Part shown: in pieces, positions 22,843-25,270 of the stretch | How positions within the stretch are numbered: position 1 is the first letter of the stretch | How the letters are laid out: each line of letters begins with the position of its first letter | Source of the DNA: Betaproteobacteria bacterium UBA2592 | Lineage (GTDB): Bacteria; Pseudomonadota; Gammaproteobacteria; Burkholderiales; Rhodocyclaceae | Reading direction: 5' to 3' | Length of the DNA stretch: 25,270 nucleotides | NCBI GenBank assembly: GCA_002340095.1 | Contig: DDKS01000047.1 | Coordinates: 1 to 25,270, forward strand | Notes under the pieces: generated by a model | The model's input: the letters and a program-made list of their open reading frames with translations, nothing else | What the model was told of the DNA's origin: nothing | Database searches by the model: none | Position numbers and translations under genes: made by a program

Positions 22843-23638
22843 CGGGGCGGGGCCCGAGGCAGTGCTCCAGGCAATCGATCAGGATTTCTGCCCGGCGGAT
22901 GCTCTTGCGGCTCAGGCGCCGGAAGGGCCGGGCCAGCCGGCGCAGGCGCCTGGCCCAGGGCAGGATGCGTTCCAGGCATTGCCGCACCGCCCGGTCCGGC
23001 TGATGGGCGAAGTAGGCCTGCAACAGCTTGGGCAGCAGTTCCCGGGATTCCGCTTCGTCGAGGGGGCCAGCCAGGGGAATGATGTTGAGGAAGAGGATCA
23101 GATCATAGGCCTGGGCCAGGGGCAGGGGCAGCCGTTCCAGGGCGGCTTCCTCGAAATCGATGCGGCAGGTCCGATCTTCATGGATCAGGACATTCTTGAT
23201 CTGGGCGCCGCCGTGCCAGTGACCGGCGGCGTGGAAGTCGCCCAACTCGGCGGCGAGTCGCAGCAGGAGCCGGGTGCGTTCGGCCCGGGGCAGGCGGCGC
23301 ATGACCTTGAAACCATCCTGGCCAGCGTGGACCAGCACCATCAGCTCCGCATCCCAGGCCAGCACCGGAGGTACCGGCTGGCCCGCCGCCAGCAGGAACT
23401 GGAGGCGCCGGCGTTCGTAATCCCGGCCCGGGGGGAGGGCCGCCGGACGCAGGGGGACGCCCGCCAGATACCGGGCTGCGATACCCAGCAGCAGGCTTTG
23501 CCAGGCCTCCCGCAGCCGCCCGGGCGAGCGGCCCGTGAGGCGCTTGGCCACGTAGGTCCGGTCCTGGAAAACGAAACTGCCCACCGTGCCCTTGAGGGAC
23601 TGGTGGGCAGCGGCCAGCAGGGCGGTATCGCCGGGCAT
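22835..23638 (-). CDS. Protein-kinase-fold protein with unusual HGGAQIKN loop (267 aa)
   Basis: The kinase-like fold is related to lipopolysaccharide and Bud32/RIO-type kinases. KGTVGSFVFQDRTYVAKRL gives a nucleotide-binding strand pair with the Lys of beta-3. LVHAGQDGFKVMRRLPR follows. The catalytic loop reads HWHGGAQIKNVLIHED, so HGG replaces HxD or HGD while Asn is kept, and the metal loop RIDFEEA has DFE instead of DFG. LQAYDLILFLNIIP-like helix and a basic C-terminus (LRRLARPFRRLSRKSIRRAE) follow. I recall HGGAQxxN kinases of unknown target in proteobacteria; a substrate cannot be assigned. It begins 9 bp after the lysS stop and overlaps mnmC, so translation is probably coupled. Confidence 0.78.
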   Translation of the reverse strand: MPGDTALLAAAHQSLKGTVGSFVFQDRTYVAKRLTGRSPGRLREAWQSLLLGIAARYLAGVPLRPAALPPGRDYERRRLQFLLAAGQPVPPVLAWDAELMVLVHAGQDGFKVMRRLPRAERTRLLLRLAAELGDFHAAGHWHGGAQIKNVLIHEDRTCRIDFEEAALERLPLPLAQAYDLILFLNIIPLAGPLDEAESRELLPKLLQAYFAHQPDRAVRQCLERILPWARRLRRLARPFRRLSRKSIRRAEILIDCLEHCLGPRPDA

Positions 23639-23647
23639 GGCGGTGGT

Positions 23648-25159
23648 TCAGGCGTGTTCGGGGCGCATGTGGGGGAAGAGGATCACGTCCCGGATCGAGG
23701 GGCTGTCGGTGAGCAGCATGACCAGGCGGTCGATGCCGATGCCACAGCCGCCGGTGGGGGGCAGGCCGAATTCGAGGGCGCGGATGTAGTCGGCGTCGTA
23801 GTACATGGCCTCCTCATCGCCCGCATCCTTGGCCTGGACCTGGGCTTTGAAGCGTTCGGCCTGATCTTCCGGATCATTGAGCTCGGAGAAGCCGTTGGCG
23901 ATTTCCCGGCCGACGATGAACAGCTCGAAGCGCTCGGTGATTTCCGGGTTGCTGTCCGAGGCACGGGCCAGGGGGGAGACTTCGACGGGATAGTCGATGA
24001 TGAAGGTCGGTTCCCACAACTGGCTTTCGGCACAGGCTTCGAACAGCTGCAATTGCAGGCTGCCCAGGCCGCCGGGCTTGATGGCTTCGCCGAAGGCCTT
24101 GATCTGGTTCTTGATCCATTCCGGGTCGGCCAGTTGTGCGTCGGTGAATTCCGGGTGGTACTTCTGGATGGCCTGGCAGATGGTGAGGCGGTGGAAGGGC
24201 CTGGACAGGTCCAGTTCCCGGCCCTGGTAGATGAAGGTTTCGGTGTTAAGGGCTTCCCGGGCGGCGTGGCGCAGCAGGCCCTCGGTGAAATCCATGAGGC
24301 TCTTGTAGTCGGCGTAGGCCTCGTAGAACTCCATCATGGTGAATTCGGGATTGTGGCGGGGGGAGAGCCCTTCGTTGCGGAAGTTGCGGTTTACCTCGAA
24401 CACCTTCTCGAAGCCGCCCACCACCAGGCGCTTGAGGTAGAGTTCGGGGGCGATGCGCATGAACATTTCCATGTCCAGGGCATTGTGGTGGGTGACGAAA
24501 GGCTTGGCCGAGGCGCCCCCGGGAATCGGGTGCAGCATCGGGGTTTCCACTTCCATGAAGCCGTGGCTCACCATGTAGTTGCGGATGCTCTGGATGATGC
24601 GGCTGCGGGCCGCGAAGGTGAAGCGGGTTTCCTCGTTCATGATGAGGTCCACGTAGCGCTGGCGGTACTTCAGTTCCACGTCGGTAAGGCCGTGAAACTT
24701 GTCCGGCAGGGGGCGCAGGGACTTGGTCAGCAGGCGGAACCGATCCACCTTGACGGAGAGCTCCCCGGTCCGGGTCTTCATCAGCGTACCCACGGCGCCA
24801 ACGATGTCGCCGATGTCCCAGTGCTTGAAGGCGGCGTAGGTTTCCTCGCCTACCCCGTCCCGGCTCACGTAGAGCTGGATGCGGCCGGACAGGTCCTGGA
24901 TGGTGACGAAGGAGGCCTTGCCCATCACCCGTTTGAGCATGATGCGGCCGGCGACGCTGACTTCCACGGGCATGGCCTCCAGGTCTTCGGCTTCCTTGCT
25001 GCCGTAGATTTCCTGCAGCTTGCCGGCGGTGTTCTGGCGCTGGAAGTCATTGGGGAAGGCCTTGCCAGTCTGGCGCCATTCGGCCAGCTTCTGACGCCGC
25101 TCGGCGATGATGTGGTTCTCGTCCTGATGCGGCGCGGCGTGCGGTTCGGTGTTGGACAT
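23648..25159 (-). CDS. lysS: Lysyl-tRNA synthetase, class II
   Basis: 503 aa; charges tRNA-Lys with lysine. The N-terminal OB-fold anticodon-binding domain (about 60-150) contains VSVAGRIMLKRVMGKASFVT and IQDLSGRIQLYVSRDGVGEE. The class II catalytic core has motif 1 (FMEVETPMLHPIPGGASAKP), motif 2 (FEVNRNFRNEGLSPRHNPEF then TMMEFYEAYADY) and motif 3 (GCGIGIDRLVMLLTDSPSIRD). KPFVTHHNALDMEMFMRIAPELYLKRL is diagnostic for LysRS. ATG at 25159 has AAGGA; a TTG two codons earlier is less likely. The 111 bp upstream (25160-25270) contain CCTGA-AAA-TCAGG-type small dyads and no clear promoter; the gene may be transcribed from beyond the window. mnmC in the same cluster modifies tRNA-Lys. Confidence 0.98.
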   Translation of the reverse strand: MSNTEPHAAPHQDENHIIAERRQKLAEWRQTGKAFPNDFQRQNTAGKLQEIYGSKEAEDLEAMPVEVSVAGRIMLKRVMGKASFVTIQDLSGRIQLYVSRDGVGEETYAAFKHWDIGDIVGAVGTLMKTRTGELSVKVDRFRLLTKSLRPLPDKFHGLTDVELKYRQRYVDLIMNEETRFTFAARSRIIQSIRNYMVSHGFMEVETPMLHPIPGGASAKPFVTHHNALDMEMFMRIAPELYLKRLVVGGFEKVFEVNRNFRNEGLSPRHNPEFTMMEFYEAYADYKSLMDFTEGLLRHAAREALNTETFIYQGRELDLSRPFHRLTICQAIQKYHPEFTDAQLADPEWIKNQIKAFGEAIKPGGLGSLQLQLFEACAESQLWEPTFIIDYPVEVSPLARASDSNPEITERFELFIVGREIANGFSELNDPEDQAERFKAQVQAKDAGDEEAMYYDADYIRALEFGLPPTGGCGIGIDRLVMLLTDSPSIRDVILFPHMRPEHA

Positions 25160-25270
25160 GCTCAATCCTTCGGGTGGGGCGCAGGGCGCGCCATGGTGCT
25201 GTGCAATAAAACCCTGAATTGTCCCTGATTTTCAGGTCGGTGGACAAGTCAGGGCAATCGCACGAATGAC

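Overview
The window reads as chromosome of a GC-rich betaproteobacterium. A Rhodocyclales-like origin is a guess from gene style: monomeric isocitrate dehydrogenase, O-acetylhomoserine sulfhydrylase, and a haem-motif GGDEF-EAL protein. Most of it is core metabolism and translation: rlmD, tRNA-Ser, queD, a radical SAM protein, an XRE regulator, lysC, a second tRNA-Ser, icd, metY, a cyclic-di-GMP protein, a glycine-zipper protein, mnmC, a kinase-like protein and lysS. A partial lipoprotein and an unknown protein lie at the left edge.

The exception is about 8.0 kb from 2160 to 10133, an integrated element that has cut a chromosomal tRNA-Ser(UGA) gene in its anticodon loop. The 5' half of the broken gene lies at 2128-2166 and the 3' half at 10134-10189. 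Joined at the shared CTTGAAA they give a perfect 88-nt tRNA whose acceptor, anticodon and variable stems all pair across the 8-kb gap. The element carries a complete, clearly different tRNA-Ser(UGA) at 2187-2274, just inside its left end. It therefore replaces the whole essential gene instead of restoring a 3' end, and the host tRNA promoter at 2089-2117 now appears to drive the replacement.

Inside the element, a tyrosine integrase lies at the right end. An AlpA-like regulator and a DUF3987 ATPase-like protein follow, all leftward. The DUF3987 gene ends against a symmetric array of TGTAGC/GCTACA repeats around an AT-rich centre (6164-6302), a candidate replication origin. One rightward gene (5590-5991) has its own terminator. 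A leftward five-gene unit (5252 to 2863: ribbon-helix-helix-like, coiled-coil, terminase-small-subunit-like, unknown, zinc ribbon) ends at a strong terminator. There are no capsid, tail, portal or conjugation genes. The set int, alpA, replication ATPase, ori and terS-like resembles a minimal phage satellite (PICI/P4-like), but that class is inferred.

Before insertion the chromosome would have read rlmD, tRNA-Ser(UGA), queD, with queD convergent and ending 5 nt from the tRNA CCA. The right half is ordinary chromosome, with clear promoters and terminators around tRNA-Ser(GCU) and icd. lysS, the kinase-like gene and mnmC form a tightly packed leftward cluster.
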